A stretch of 64,000 bases of DNA from Labrys wisconsinensis (GCF_030814995.1 NZ_JAUSVX010000013.1:62001-126000); one strand, 5' to 3'. Counted from the stretch's first letter, positions 33,674 to 43,208 are shown. The notes: generated by a model not told the origin, from the sequence alone. Program-made: numbers and translations.

Positions 33674-34783
33674 ATGGACGGATCCTCAACTCCGGACCTG
33701 GAGCTGCGCAAAGCGGCGCAAGCCAAGGACGAAGCGGCCAGCGCCCGCAAGCCGAGGCGCAAGGCGCCAGCCATCATCGCCCTCCTGGCCTGCCTGCTCG
33801 CTGCCGGCGGCGCGTGGTATTACGTCACCACCAAGGACATCGAGACCACGGACGATGCGCAGGTCGACGGCAATGTCGTCGCCATCGCCCCGAAGGTGGG
33901 CGGCTATGTCGCCACGCTCGCCATCCGCGACAACCAGCACGTCAAGGCCGGCGACCTCCTGATCAAGATCGATCCGCGCGACTATATCGCCGCCCGCGAT
34001 CAGGCCCGGGCCGCGCTATCGCTGGCCAAGGCCGCGCTCGAGAATGCGCAGATCAACCTGGCCACGACCCGGATCAGCGCACCGGCCAAGCTGGTCCAGG
34101 CCAAGGCGCAGGTCGACCTGGCCGTCGCCAACCGCGACCTCGCCATCCTCAACAACAACCGTCAGATCCGGCTGGGCGACCTGGCGACGACCCAGCAATC
34201 CAAGGACCAGGCCCTCGACCAGCTGCGCACGGCCGAGGCGACCCTGGCCGACGACAAGGCGCAGGTGGATATTGCCGGCCTCGTGTCCGAAGCGGTGTCG
34301 CAGGCCCAGGCCCAGGTCGACCAGGCGCAGGCGCAGGTGCAGCAGGCGCAGGCCCAGCTCGACACTGCCGAGCTGAACCTCGGCTATACCGAGATCCGCG
34401 CGCCGCAGGACGGCTGGGTGACGACCCGCAACGTGCAGGAGGGCAGCTTCGTCCAGGCCGGCCAGTCCCTGTTCTCGCTCGTGACGCCCGATGTCTGGAT
34501 CACCGCGAATTTCAAGGAGAGCCAGCTCGACCGCATGCGCCCCGGCCAGAAGGTCGACATCGACATCGATGCCTACAGCCACCTCCGGCTGAAAGGCCAT
34601 GTCGACAGCATCCAGCTCGGAACCGGCTCGCGCTTCAGCGCCTTTCCCGCAGAGAACGCCACCGGCAATTTCGTCAAGATCGTCCAGCGCGTGCCGGTGA
34701 AGATCGTCATCGACAGCGGGCTCGATCCGAACGAGCCGCTGCCGCTCGGCGCCTCCGCCGATCCGACGGTGTCCCTGCAATGA
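33674..34783 (+). CDS. emrA: EmrA/HlyD-family membrane fusion protein
   Basis: A 369-residue periplasmic adaptor of a tripartite drug exporter. A cytosolic tail of about 30 residues precedes one membrane helix (IIALLACLLAAGGAWYYV). Then come the beta-barrel/lipoyl half TTDDAQVDGNVVAIAPKVGGYV, a long coiled-coil hairpin rich in AQAQVDQAQAQVQQ (about 105-230), and the second lipoyl half IRAPQDGWVTTRNVQEGSFV. AAGGAGG is a near-perfect ribosome site before ATG 33674. The stop overlaps the start of the EmrB-like pump gene. The outer-membrane partner is not encoded here. Confidence 0.9.
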   Translation: MDGSSTPDLELRKAAQAKDEAASARKPRRKAPAIIALLACLLAAGGAWYYVTTKDIETTDDAQVDGNVVAIAPKVGGYVATLAIRDNQHVKAGDLLIKIDPRDYIAARDQARAALSLAKAALENAQINLATTRISAPAKLVQAKAQVDLAVANRDLAILNNNRQIRLGDLATTQQSKDQALDQLRTAEATLADDKAQVDIAGLVSEAVSQAQAQVDQAQAQVQQAQAQLDTAELNLGYTEIRAPQDGWVTTRNVQEGSFVQAGQSLFSLVTPDVWITANFKESQLDRMRPGQKVDIDIDAYSHLRLKGHVDSIQLGTGSRFSAFPAENATGNFVKIVQRVPVKIVIDSGLDPNEPLPLGASADPTVSLQ

Positions 34784-36366
34784 GCGCCGTCTCCGCCGCC
34801 GACACCGTCTCCGCCTCGCGGGCCGAGCCCAATCCCTGGCTGATCGCCATCGTCGTGACCCTGGCCGCCTTCATGGAGGTGCTGGACACCACGATCGTCA
34901 ACGTCGCCCTGCCGCATATCGCGGGCACGATGTCGGCCAGCACCGACGAGAGCACCTGGACGCTGACGTCCTACCTCGTCGCCAACGGCATCGTCCTGAC
35001 GATCTCGGGCTTCCTCACCCGGCTGCTCGGCCGCAAGCGCTACTTCCTGATCTGCATCGCCATGTTCACGGTGTGCTCGTTCCTGTGCGGCATCGCCACC
35101 AGCCTGCCCCAGATCATCATCTTCCGGCTGATGCAGGGCTTCTTCGGCGGCGGGCTGCAGCCGAACCAGCAGTCGATCATCCTCGACACCTTCCCGCCGG
35201 CCAAGCGCAGCCAGGCCTTCGCCGTGACGGCGCTCGCGACCGTCGTGGCCCCGGTGCTCGGACCGACGCTCGGCGGCCTGATCACGGACAATTACAGCTG
35301 GCGCTGGATCTTCCTGATCAACATTCCCGTCGGCCTCCTCACCTTCCTCGGCGTGATGGCGCTGGTGCGCGAGCCTGCCGCGGCGCCGGGCGCCCGGCGC
35401 AAGGTCTCCACCGACTATGTCGGGCTCGGCCTGATCGTCCTCGGCCTCGGCGCCTTCCAGATCATGCTCGACAAGGGCGAGAACGCGGACTGGCTCAATT
35501 CGCCGTTCATCTGCTGGATGGCCGCCCTGGCCGCCATCGGCATCGGCGGCGCCATCTGCTGGCTGCTCGTCGCCAAGGAGCCGATCGTCAATCTGCGCGC
35601 CCTGGCCGATCGCAATTTCGCCGTCGGCTGCACGATGATCGTCGCGATGGCGGTGATCCTCTATTCCAGCGCGGTGCTCCTGCCACAATTGTCGGAGCAG
35701 CAGCTCGGCTACACCGCCACCTGGGCCGGCCTGCTCCTTTCGCCGGGCGCGATTGCGCTGATCGGCCTCATCATCGTCGTCGGGCGGATCCTGCCTCTGG
35801 TGCAGGCCCGCTTCGTCATCGCCTTCGGCTTCGTGTTCCTGGGCGCCGCCTTTCTCTACTCGCGCAACCTCGTGCCCGACATCGACTTCGGGACACTGGT
35901 CAAGATGCGCGTGTTCCAGACGATGGGGCTCGGCTTCCTGTTCGTGCCGATCTCGTCGATCGCCTATCTGACCTTGCCACGCCAGCTCAACGGCGACGCC
36001 GCGGCGCTGTTCACGATGTTCCGCAACGTCGCGGGGTCCATCGGCATCTCGCTCTCGTCGGCGCTGCTGACCACGCGCGCCCAGGTGCACATGGCCTATG
36101 CCGGCAGCCACCTGACGCCCTATTCCCAGCCCTATCTCGACACCCTCGCCGCCACGCAGCGCGCCATCGAGGCGACCGGCGTCCCCGCAGCCACCGCCCA
36201 GCAGAGCGCCCTGGGCCAGATCTACCAGCAGCTGATCGACCAATCCCAGCTGCTCGCCTACATGGACGTGTTCTCGATCTGCGCCCTCCTGGCGTTCTGC
36301 GCGGCGCCGCTGGCGCTGCTGCTCTCGCCGGTGAAGCTGTCCGGCGGCGGCGCGGCCGCCCATTGA
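34780..36366 (+). CDS. emrB: EmrB/QacA-family (DHA2) drug:proton antiporter
   Basis: A 528-residue inner-membrane MFS pump with fourteen predicted helices. Signature motifs are LDTTIVNVALPHIAGTMSAS in helix 1 (with the DHA2 D/T-T-I-V-N-V-A-L-P motif), FLTRLLGRKRYF after helix 2, and TVVAPVLGPTLGGLI in helix 5. ATG 34780 overlaps the emrA stop by four bases (ATGA), giving translational coupling. With the fusion protein and a TolC-type channel encoded elsewhere it would expel lipophilic drugs or detergents across both membranes. Confidence 0.92.
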   Translation: MSAVSAADTVSASRAEPNPWLIAIVVTLAAFMEVLDTTIVNVALPHIAGTMSASTDESTWTLTSYLVANGIVLTISGFLTRLLGRKRYFLICIAMFTVCSFLCGIATSLPQIIIFRLMQGFFGGGLQPNQQSIILDTFPPAKRSQAFAVTALATVVAPVLGPTLGGLITDNYSWRWIFLINIPVGLLTFLGVMALVREPAAAPGARRKVSTDYVGLGLIVLGLGAFQIMLDKGENADWLNSPFICWMAALAAIGIGGAICWLLVAKEPIVNLRALADRNFAVGCTMIVAMAVILYSSAVLLPQLSEQQLGYTATWAGLLLSPGAIALIGLIIVVGRILPLVQARFVIAFGFVFLGAAFLYSRNLVPDIDFGTLVKMRVFQTMGLGFLFVPISSIAYLTLPRQLNGDAAALFTMFRNVAGSIGISLSSALLTTRAQVHMAYAGSHLTPYSQPYLDTLAATQRAIEATGVPAATAQQSALGQIYQQLIDQSQLLAYMDVFSICALLAFCAAPLALLLSPVKLSGGGAAAH

Positions 36367-36686
36367 TGGATGGGAGCGAGGTTGAATGAAAAGAGAGTAC
36401 GGAGGCTAAGGGGGAAGGCCGGGTCGGCGCGCTGTGCCAAAGGCCGTGCGGTAATCGACAGCCTCTGCTGGGTGCTTGTTCCCGATCCGCGGTTGACGAT
36501 TTCGCAGGCTCAAATCCCGCCCAGGCAACCGCCCTGCATTGCGAGGCCGCGCGCCAACCGACGCCGCCTTGCGATCGCCCGCAGCGCACCCCGGGGGGTG
36601 TTCGAGCCGCTGCCGATTGCGCTACAATTCGCCGAACTCAGAACCTTCGGATGCTGAGGATATGAGCCGTGGGATGCATCACGCCG
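36367..36686. other. intergenic stretch, no gene supported
   Basis: 320 bases between the convergent emrB and MDR genes. A fragment at 36504-36530 resembles a tRNA T-arm and 3' end (GCAGG, loop CTCAAAT, CCCGC) but has a stem mismatch and no matching 5' half. I see no complete RNA gene, repeat or terminator. Confidence 0.4.
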
Positions 36687-37667
36687 TCAGCCGACGACGG
36701 AGTTCAGTTCGAGCAGCACCTTCGCCCCTTTGCCGGCTGCACTGATCGCCTCCCGGATTTCCGTCAGGGGAAAAGCGGCGGCCACAGGCACGTGAAGGCT
36801 CCCCTGGGCAATGAGATCGGCAGCCTCACGCAGCGCCGCCGCGAAACGGCCGGAGGTGTGCAGCCGGGGATATGCCAGCCAGAAGCCCCGGATCGCGACA
36901 TCTCGGAAAATGACGTCGAGTTGGTTGGCTACCCCTGGCTGCTCGCTCATCGCCGAGTAGAGGACCATGGTTCCGCCCGAACTTATCGTGCCGGATAGCG
37001 CCGCCGTCGACGGTCCGCCGACACCTTCCAAGCCGAGCTTTATCGGCGTGTTGCCGGTCGCCTCGACGACCTTGGCCGCCAGACCTTCACTCTCAACCAG
37101 AACCACGTCACCACCGATGGCCTTGATATCGGCCACGACATCGAGGCGGCGAACAATGTTCACAGTCTTGAAGCCGCGAGCTTTGGCGAACGCGATGACA
37201 CTGCGACCGACGCCGGAATTGGCGGCGTTCTGGATCACCCAGTCGCCGGGCTGGAGATCGACATATTCGCTGAGCAACAAAGCGGCCGTCGGCGGATTTA
37301 CGCGCAGCATCGATAGTTGTTGCAAGCCAGCGTTCGGCGGCAGCGGGAACAGGGGTTGCGCCGGGACAACCAAGCGCTCGCGCCAGCCGTAGTAGCCGTT
37401 CGGCAAGTGAACCAGGTCGCCCGCCTTGACGTTTGCGACGTCGTGATCGGCTGACAGAACGCGGGCCACGCCCTCCGCGCCGATGATAGCGGGAAGTGGC
37501 GGTGCGGGAACGACGCCGCGCATGGTGCGCAGGTCGTAGGGATTGATCGGCGAATAGAGCATTTCGATCAAGACCTCACCAGCGCCTGGCGGGTTCGGTT
37601 CAGCCACGTCAACCAATTCCACGACATCGAGCGGCGGCCCATGCCGGAATATTTGAACGGCCTTCAT
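36687..37667 (-). CDS. MDR-family 2-enoyl reductase-like oxidoreductase
   Basis: A 326-residue cytosolic NADPH-dependent reductase of the medium-chain dehydrogenase superfamily. The cofactor region NAANSGVGRSVIAFAKARGFKTVNIVRR is close to that of MECR/ETR enoyl-thioester reductases, and there are no zinc-site Cys clusters. ATG 37667 has GGAGA upstream. It is the last gene of the leftward set ADH-GST-GST-MDR and probably reduces activated double bonds of electrophiles handled by the two GSTs. Confidence 0.88.
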   Translation of the reverse strand: MKAVQIFRHGPPLDVVELVDVAEPNPPGAGEVLIEMLYSPINPYDLRTMRGVVPAPPLPAIIGAEGVARVLSADHDVANVKAGDLVHLPNGYYGWRERLVVPAQPLFPLPPNAGLQQLSMLRVNPPTAALLLSEYVDLQPGDWVIQNAANSGVGRSVIAFAKARGFKTVNIVRRLDVVADIKAIGGDVVLVESEGLAAKVVEATGNTPIKLGLEGVGGPSTAALSGTISSGGTMVLYSAMSEQPGVANQLDVIFRDVAIRGFWLAYPRLHTSGRFAAALREAADLIAQGSLHVPVAAAFPLTEIREAISAAGKGAKVLLELNSVVG

Positions 37668-37756
37668 TGGTGTCTCCATACGAATGGACGAGCAAAATCC
37701 GACACGAGGTTTGGCTGCTCTCCGGATCAGGCAAGGAATTGGGCATGCTTGGGTGA

Positions 37757-38443
37757 TCAGAGACCGAAGCGCTTGAGGTCTTCGGGTAAAAATGCCTGAC
37801 CGCTGCGATTCTTTACGCTCGGCAGCTCCGCGACCTTCGATCGCCAGGCGACAAGCGCCGTGCATTCTTCCGGAATGGCAAGTCCGGCAGCCTCGGCAAA
37901 GTTAAGGCTTGCGAAGACGGTGATATCCGCCATCGAGAACGTGTCGCCTGCAACGAAGGTCCGGCTTTTCAGCACTCCGTCGAAATACTTCATGCCCCGG
38001 ACGGCCCTGGCACCCTGCCTTTCGCCCCATTCCTTTCTGCCGGCCCATTCAGGGCTCACATAGGGCTGCATAAGCGGGCCGAGGCCGGCCGTTGCGTAGT
38101 GAAAATAACCATCCACTCCGTCCATAAGCTCGGTTTCGGCGCGTTTTTGCATCATGTGGATCATGGCTTTTTCACGCGGCGTCTTGCCGGTGAGAGTCGG
38201 ATTGCCATCCAGATTGTCGAAGTATTCGGTGATGGCTGTGGACTCGGAAATCAGAGTGCCGTCATCAAGCTCCAAGAGCGGGATTTTCCCGGAGGGGTTC
38301 ATCGCCAGGAACGGGGCCTGCTTGTGCTCAGCGCCGATCAGATCGACAGTCACGAACTCAATTTGGGTCTCCAGACCCTTTTCGGCCAGGACAACGCGGA
38401 TGCGTGAGGGGTTGGGAAAACCCGAACGGTCATAGATTTTCAT
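37757..38443 (-). CDS. glutathione S-transferase
   Basis: A 228-residue cytosolic GST with an N-terminal thioredoxin fold (MKIYDRSGFPNPSRIRVVLAEKG; Ser in the SGFPNPSR segment is the likely glutathione-activating residue). NPSGKIPLLELDDGTLISESTAI is the cis-Pro and Glu-Ser glutathione site, and a helical C-terminal domain carries the N-capping box in FVAGDTFSMADITVFASL. It is the third gene of its leftward group, 70 bases after the next upstream GST. The electrophile is unknown. Confidence 0.93.
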   Translation of the reverse strand: MKIYDRSGFPNPSRIRVVLAEKGLETQIEFVTVDLIGAEHKQAPFLAMNPSGKIPLLELDDGTLISESTAITEYFDNLDGNPTLTGKTPREKAMIHMMQKRAETELMDGVDGYFHYATAGLGPLMQPYVSPEWAGRKEWGERQGARAVRGMKYFDGVLKSRTFVAGDTFSMADITVFASLNFAEAAGLAIPEECTALVAWRSKVAELPSVKNRSGQAFLPEDLKRFGL

Positions 38444-38513
38444 GAGGAAGCCTCTCGTTCTTTATCTGCTGTGGATAGGATTTCAGGCCTGGGTCTTCAT
38501 GGCGGACGGTCGA

Positions 38514-39212
38514 TCAGGCGGGGATTTCCAACCCGCGTGCCACCGCCGGACGGGCCAGCCCCCGCTCGAGCCAGGCCGGAACGTGCTCGAGGCTGTCGAA
38601 ATCGACGAGCTCACGCGCCCCGTACATTCCAAGGAGAATGCGGACCCAGCCGAACAGTGAGATGTCGGCGATCGTATACTCGTCACCCATGATCCATTTG
38701 CCCGCTGCGAGACGGGTGTCGAGGACGCCGAGCAGGCGCTTGGTCTCGCCGAGGAATCGATCGAGCGGCCGCTTATCTTCGATGGCTTTGCCGGCAAACT
38801 TGCAGAAAAAGCCGAGTTGCCCGAACATCGGACCGACTGCGACGGTCTGGAAGAACAACCACTGGATCGTTTCGTATCGGCGAGCCGAATCGGCCGGTAG
38901 CAGCCGGCCCGTTTTCTCGGCGAGATAGAGCAGGATCGCACCGGATTCAAACAGCGCGATCGGCTGGCGGCCGGGACCATCAGGGTCGACGATTGCCGGG
39001 ATCTTGCCGTTGGGATTGAGCGAAAGAAAATCCGGCGTCCATGTTTCGTTGGCCATGATATCGACGCGGTGCGCCTCATACCGCAGTCCCAGTTCCTCCA
39101 GCACCGCCGAGATCTTCACGCCATTGGGTGTTGGGAATGAATAGAGCTGGATCCTGTCGGGGTGATGCGCCGGCCATTTGACGGCAGTCGGGAATGCTGA
39201 AAGGTCAGTCAT
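38514..39212 (-). CDS. glutathione S-transferase, Nu/YfcG-YghU type
   Basis: A 232-residue GST of the disulfide-reductase-like Nu class: SFPTPNGVKISAVLEELGLRYEAH holds the Thr-Pro-Asn glutathione-thiol motif, followed by LNPNGKIPAIVDPDG, IALFESGAILLYLAEK, and QWLFFQTVAVGPMFGQLGFF, all characteristic of YfcG/YghU. Such enzymes reduce disulfides or peroxides with two bound glutathiones. GGAG precedes ATG 39212. It lies between the ADH-like gene and the second GST on the same strand. Confidence 0.93.
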   Translation of the reverse strand: MTDLSAFPTAVKWPAHHPDRIQLYSFPTPNGVKISAVLEELGLRYEAHRVDIMANETWTPDFLSLNPNGKIPAIVDPDGPGRQPIALFESGAILLYLAEKTGRLLPADSARRYETIQWLFFQTVAVGPMFGQLGFFCKFAGKAIEDKRPLDRFLGETKRLLGVLDTRLAAGKWIMGDEYTIADISLFGWVRILLGMYGARELVDFDSLEHVPAWLERGLARPAVARGLEIPA

Positions 39213-39370
39213 TGTGATCTCCGGCGGCCGACCTGGTCGAAGGCCAGGCCAATACTGCTCTCTTGCTTGGACAAAGGCCGGATCCGGCTATCGTGGTGAT
39301 CTGATCTGGCAACCGCCTCCCGATCTGGCGAGGCGGTTGCCGGGCTGCATGGACCAAAGGCGGTCCCGCG

Positions 39371-40339
39371 TCAGATCGTCAGGATGACCCGGCCGAGCGG
39401 ACGCAGCTCCATCAGATGCCGCATCGCGTCCGCGGCGTTCTCGAGAGCAAACGTCTTCGCGACGATGGGCTTGACCTGACCGGATGCGAGCAGCTTCGAG
39501 ATGGCCGACCATGCGGCGGCACGCGTGGCGACGCTTTCGGCGAAGAGCAGAAAGCCTTTGATGCTCGCGACCTTCCAGATGAGGTTCGTCACGTTGATTG
39601 TGGTTTCCTGCCCGCCCGCATAGCCAAGCGTCGTGAGCGATCCGCCCTGTGCCAGGATCGTCAGCGCCTCGCTTAGGATCTTGCCGCCAATCGCGTCGAT
39701 CACGATGTCAGCGCCGTAGTTGTCGGTGATGCGATTGACGCCTGCTGCCAGCCCCTCCACGGAGAGGTCGATGACGTCGGCGAATCCAAGAGCCTTGGCT
39801 TCGTCGGCCTTGTCATGGTTGGTGGTCGAAGAGATGGCGTGCTTTGCGCCCAGTGCCCGGGCCAACTGGGTCACGGCATTGCCGACCGAGCCCCCGATTG
39901 CCGGTGCAAGGATGACCTTTCCGGCTTCGAATCCAGCGTTCATCAACGCGATGTATGCCGTCAGATAAGCCACTGGAATGCCGGCGGCGGCAGCGTCCTC
40001 GATGTTATCGGGTATGCGGAACAGCAACTCCTTCGGCACCGCAACGTATTCTGAATAGGTGCCATTTTCGAACACGCCGAACGGACCGAAGAACAGCACG
40101 CGAGTCCCGTCGGGAAAGTCCGCGTCACCACCTTCGATGACACCGGCTCCTTCGTTTCCGAGCACCAGGGGTGCGGTCGACAACGGAAAGTGGCCGGTAA
40201 GGATCGTATGATCGAGCGGGGTAACCCCCGCTGCCGTCATCCGCACGAGGAGCTGTCCTTCGGATGGCGCGGGCTTGGGCAGGTTAACGAGCTTAAGGTT
40301 CGGGTAGCCACCAAAGCTTTCTGCTCTCATCGCGCGCAT
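39371..40339 (-). CDS. MDR-family quinone oxidoreductase / zinc-type alcohol dehydrogenase-like protein
   Basis: A 322-residue NADPH-dependent oxidoreductase: GAGVIEGGDADFPDGTRV, LAPAIGGSVGNAVTQLARALGAKHAI (Rossmann glycines GGSVGN) and GRVILTI at the end. The zinc ligands of true alcohol dehydrogenases are missing, so quinone or enone reduction is more likely. AAGGAA precedes ATG 40339; a TTG six codons upstream is the alternative. It is the first gene of the leftward ADH-GST-GST-MDR group and lies about 75 bases downstream of the -10 box at 40414. Confidence 0.88.
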   Translation of the reverse strand: MRAMRAESFGGYPNLKLVNLPKPAPSEGQLLVRMTAAGVTPLDHTILTGHFPLSTAPLVLGNEGAGVIEGGDADFPDGTRVLFFGPFGVFENGTYSEYVAVPKELLFRIPDNIEDAAAAGIPVAYLTAYIALMNAGFEAGKVILAPAIGGSVGNAVTQLARALGAKHAISSTTNHDKADEAKALGFADVIDLSVEGLAAGVNRITDNYGADIVIDAIGGKILSEALTILAQGGSLTTLGYAGGQETTINVTNLIWKVASIKGFLLFAESVATRAAAWSAISKLLASGQVKPIVAKTFALENAADAMRHLMELRPLGRVILTI

Positions 40340-40413
40340 GGCTAAGTATTCCTTCAAGTAAGTGTTGATGTCTGCTTATCGGCGTTGCGGAAACGCGGCT
40401 GGCTGTCACGAGA

Positions 40414-40467
40414 CACATACGACGGCTTGAGGTTGTCTCAAATGTCATTTAACCGGCGATTTGGGAC
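40414..40467 (-). promoter_or_regulatory. promoter 1 of the detoxification block, with shared 32-bp motif
   Basis: On the minus strand TTGAGA (plus 40436-40441) and TATGTG (plus 40414-40419) are 16 bases apart and drive the ADH gene. Directly upstream of and including the -35 box, plus 40436-40467 matches plus 44292-44323 at 28 of 32 positions (TCTCAAATGTCAT, then TAA, CGGCG and TTTGGGAC). A GlxA-type AraC activator encoded nearby is the candidate binder. The rest of the gap, 40468-40740, shows nothing I can name. Confidence 0.75.
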
Positions 40468-40740
40468 GTGACGCCCGAGGTCCATCCGCTCGGGTTTCTG
40501 TGCGGCAAAACACTGTGCGCAAACAGGCGCAGCATCGGCGATGCGCTGAGAAGCCCGGCGCTAGGAGGCGATGGCCGGTCGGCGCTTCCGCCAGTCCATC
40601 GATTGGAGGCCTGTGGCACCGCTTGCCGGCGCGGCCCCGCACGCCGCCGCGCCGGGCAGGTCGCGCTCCATCATGTGGATGGGACGCGGATACTGCTGTC
40701 GGCGTGACCGTGATCTCATCGGCGATGTGAACGATGCCGA

Positions 40741-41031
40741 TCAGGCCGGAGGTCGATCGATGGCCGCGGGGTGGCGCGCGAGCGGCAGCACCCGGATCGT
40801 CATGAATGGGAACAACGGCAACGACCACAGGATTTCGTGTAGACGATCGTGATCCGACACGTCGAAGATCGAAATATTGCCGAACTTCCCCGCGATCCGC
40901 CAGAGATGCAACCACTCGCCCGAACGCTGATACTCGCTTGAGGCGATCTTCTCGCGCGCTTTCATATCTTCGAGCCGAGATGGATCGATCTCGGCAGGAA
41001 TTTTGACGTCGATTTCGACAAAGTAGAGCAT
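40741..41031 (-). CDS. muconolactone delta-isomerase-like protein
   Basis: A 96-residue cytosolic protein: MLYFVEIDVKIPAEIDPSRLEDM, then REKIASSEYQRSGEWLHLWRIAGKFGNISIFDV and PLFPFMTIRVLPLARHP. This is the full length and pattern of the CatC/MIase ferredoxin-like fold, which in the beta-ketoadipate pathway isomerises muconolactone. No catA or catB is nearby, so here it may act on another lactone or as a dimeric accessory protein. AAGG lies before ATG 41031. It is the last gene of the second leftward group. Confidence 0.88.
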   Translation of the reverse strand: MLYFVEIDVKIPAEIDPSRLEDMKAREKIASSEYQRSGEWLHLWRIAGKFGNISIFDVSDHDRLHEILWSLPLFPFMTIRVLPLARHPAAIDRPPA

Positions 41032-41167
41032 GGCATTCACCTTCCGCAGGAAATTGGCGAGACCGCTGTTCCTGAAGCCCACCATCGAGCAGCACGGTGG
41101 CCACGATCTCCCGGCCGACGTCCAATCGAGCCCCCGATGATTGGCATCGGAGGTTCGATTGCCGGGT

Positions 41168-41929
41168 CTATTTGGCTTCACGTGCCGCCCGCTCGATGAC
41201 CTCAGCCACCGCGCGCGGCTGGGAGATGAAGACAACGTGGCTGCCCTTGATCTCGGTGACGTGGGCATGCGCCCGCTCGTACATCGAGCGTTCCAGCGCG
41301 GGGTTGATGATCCGATCCTCAGTGGCGACGATCGCGTAACTTGGCTTCGCCTTCCATGCAGGTGAGGTAATCGGCGTGCCAAACGCCTTCGCAGCGACAG
41401 GCATCTGCGACAGCGCCATGAAGTCGGCCGCGGCCTTTGGCAGGTCGCCGGCAAAGTCGGCAGCGAACACCTTCGGATCCAGGAACAGGAACCCATCCTT
41501 GGAGGGGGTGACACCGGTCGACGCGCCGGGCTTGCTTTGGAGCAACGCACCGAGGGCCTCGCCCTCATCGGGAACGAAGGCCGCGACATAGACCAGGCCT
41601 GCAACTTTTGGGTCGTTGCCTGCCTCCGTGATCACGCCGCCGCCGTAACTATGGCCGACGAGGATCACCCGGCCATCCTGGCGTTCGAGAATCCGTTTCG
41701 TCGCGGCGACATCGTCCTCAAGCGAGGTCATCGGCGGTTGGGCAACACTCACCTTGTATCCATCCTTGCGCAGGATGTCGGCGACCGGCTTCCAGCCCGA
41801 GCCGTCGGCGAACGCACCATGGACGAGCACGACGTTGACGACAGAGCCTTCCGGTGCGGCTTGTGCAGATGTGACAGTCGCTGAGAGGATGGCAACAGAC
41901 GCGGCGAGAAGCATGCGTAACTTGGTCAT
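41168..41929 (-). CDS. exported alpha/beta hydrolase
   Basis: A 253-residue hydrolase with a cleavable signal peptide (MTKLRMLLAASVAILSATVTSAQA). The oxyanion and nucleophile regions are VVLVHGAFADGSGW and ILVGHSYGGGVI (nucleophile Ser), and the catalytic His is in IKGSHVVFISQP. This is the salicylate-esterase/HNL-like branch often annotated as 'alpha/beta fold hydrolase'. It acts in the periplasm, unlike its cytosolic operon neighbours. GGA precedes ATG 41929, closer than average. Confidence 0.9.
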   Translation of the reverse strand: MTKLRMLLAASVAILSATVTSAQAAPEGSVVNVVLVHGAFADGSGWKPVADILRKDGYKVSVAQPPMTSLEDDVAATKRILERQDGRVILVGHSYGGGVITEAGNDPKVAGLVYVAAFVPDEGEALGALLQSKPGASTGVTPSKDGFLFLDPKVFAADFAGDLPKAAADFMALSQMPVAAKAFGTPITSPAWKAKPSYAIVATEDRIINPALERSMYERAHAHVTEIKGSHVVFISQPRAVAEVIERAAREAK

Positions 41930-42067
41930 AGGAAATGTCCTTTCACCGATGCCGGCGGATCGAGTTGAAAATCGGCGCGTCCGTCGCAGGATCGCGGCGG
42001 CCAATGCGCTTCATGTGATGGTCGGTTAGGACGGAGGCGCTGACCGCGATGTCCGCCGCAGGCCACG

Positions 42068-42403
42068 TCAAAGGATCGGGCGATCGGGGTGGCCGACGAC
42101 AACTTCACTGACCTGGATCACGGGCCTGATGTCCGTGTAGTTGGGGATGTCGGCGAGAATCTCCGCCCCGTGCCGGCCCATTCCGGCTTGGAAAAGCTCG
42201 ATCGACGCGCTGAAGATGTGGCACGCTCCGATGTAGGTCGGCGTGCTGCCGGGCTCGCCGCCGGCGAGTCCCTTGTCGATCGTGTAGTATGTGCAGCTAT
42301 CACCAAGGAGCGCCTGCACCAGCGGCATGTGCTTGTCGCGGTAATAGCCGTGATCGAACCGTACGCCCGGCTCATAGGGGTACATGACGCTGACTTTTAT
42401 CAT
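42068..42403 (-). CDS. EthD-domain protein
   Basis: A 111-residue dimeric alpha+beta-barrel protein: MIKVSVMYPYEPGVRFDHGYYRDKHMPLVQALLG is the EthD signature, with the conserved FD-x-x-YY-x-x-KHMPL block. EthD proteins are needed for ethyl tert-butyl ether degradation in Rhodococcus, and others act as small isomerases or lyases on aromatic products. It fits a block of ring or electrophile-handling enzymes. ATG 42403 is the family start. Confidence 0.92.
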   Translation of the reverse strand: MIKVSVMYPYEPGVRFDHGYYRDKHMPLVQALLGDSCTYYTIDKGLAGGEPGSTPTYIGACHIFSASIELFQAGMGRHGAEILADIPNYTDIRPVIQVSEVVVGHPDRPIL

Positions 42404-42518
42404 GATCGTTTCCAATCGAGTTGCAGCGAGGCGCGCGGAACATCGGGTTGTCGCGGTGGGTGCGAGGTGCATCCACCGTGACAACAGGCGGTCGGCTGAA
42501 GCCTCGCCGGGGTTCGGA

Positions 42519-43208
42519 TCAGGCGACGGATACCGGGCTGTTGCCGGTCATCGCCGAGAGCAGAACGATCGAATATTCCGATGCCGACTGCTGGTTCTGC
42601 CCCGTCACCAGCTTGCCATCCCTAATGATATACGGATCGTCGTTGCCGAGACGCGAGTAGACCGATCCGGTCTCTTCGAGGACAGTCTGGGGATAGTGCG
42701 GAATGACAAAGCCGGGGCCGAACATCTTCTGCAGTGCCAGATCGGCCTCGAGCGTATAGCCGGTCGTGCGCTTGCCGCGAATGCGAGCGGGAATGTTCCC
42801 GAGCGCGATCGCGCCATGGCAGATGGCGCCGACGACCTTGTCCTTCGCCCAAAAATGCTCCAGCGCCTTGCCTACATCGGTGTTCGGGAAGAGATCGAAG
42901 GTCGCACCGCGTCCGCCGGCCACGTGAACGGCATCGTACTGGTCCAGATTGACGTCGGCGAGCTTCAGGGTCGTCTCGAACTTCGCGACGAGGCCCTTGT
43001 CCGACAGAAAGCCCTTGCTGACGAGGTCTTCAGCCTCAAGCGAATGCTCGAAATGCGGGTCGCTGTAGGAATCGTACACGACCTTGCCGCCCTTGGGGCT
43101 GGCGAAGTCGACTTCGACGCCACGCTCGATCAGGTGCCAATAGGGATGAGTGACTTCCGACAACCAGAATGCTGTCTCGGAATTTGAAATTACGAATAGA
43201 ACCTTCAT
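42519..43208 (-). CDS. DJ-1/PfpI (HchA-like) glutamine-amidotransferase-fold protein
   Basis: A 229-residue cytosolic protein with the nucleophile-elbow Cys in VGAICHGAIAL and the preceding acidic residue in VHVAGGRGATFDLFP. Length and layout match HchA/Hsp31-type glyoxalases and YhbO-like proteins, which remove methylglyoxal or repair glycated molecules. GAGG precedes ATG 43208. It lies between the SDR and EthD genes. Detoxification of reactive carbonyls agrees with the GSTs in the sister group. Confidence 0.9.
   Translation of the reverse strand: MKVLFVISNSETAFWLSEVTHPYWHLIERGVEVDFASPKGGKVVYDSYSDPHFEHSLEAEDLVSKGFLSDKGLVAKFETTLKLADVNLDQYDAVHVAGGRGATFDLFPNTDVGKALEHFWAKDKVVGAICHGAIALGNIPARIRGKRTTGYTLEADLALQKMFGPGFVIPHYPQTVLEETGSVYSRLGNDDPYIIRDGKLVTGQNQQSASEYSIVLLSAMTGNSPVSVA

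Noticed and set aside
36504-36530. tRNA-like T-arm and acceptor end
   Set aside because: The T stem has a mismatch, the loop starts CT instead of TT, and no matching acceptor 5' half, D arm or anticodon arm is found upstream.
40468-40740. Possible gene between ADH promoter and the muconolactone-isomerase-like gene
   Set aside because: Open frames exist but none has a ribosome site with a recognisable protein.
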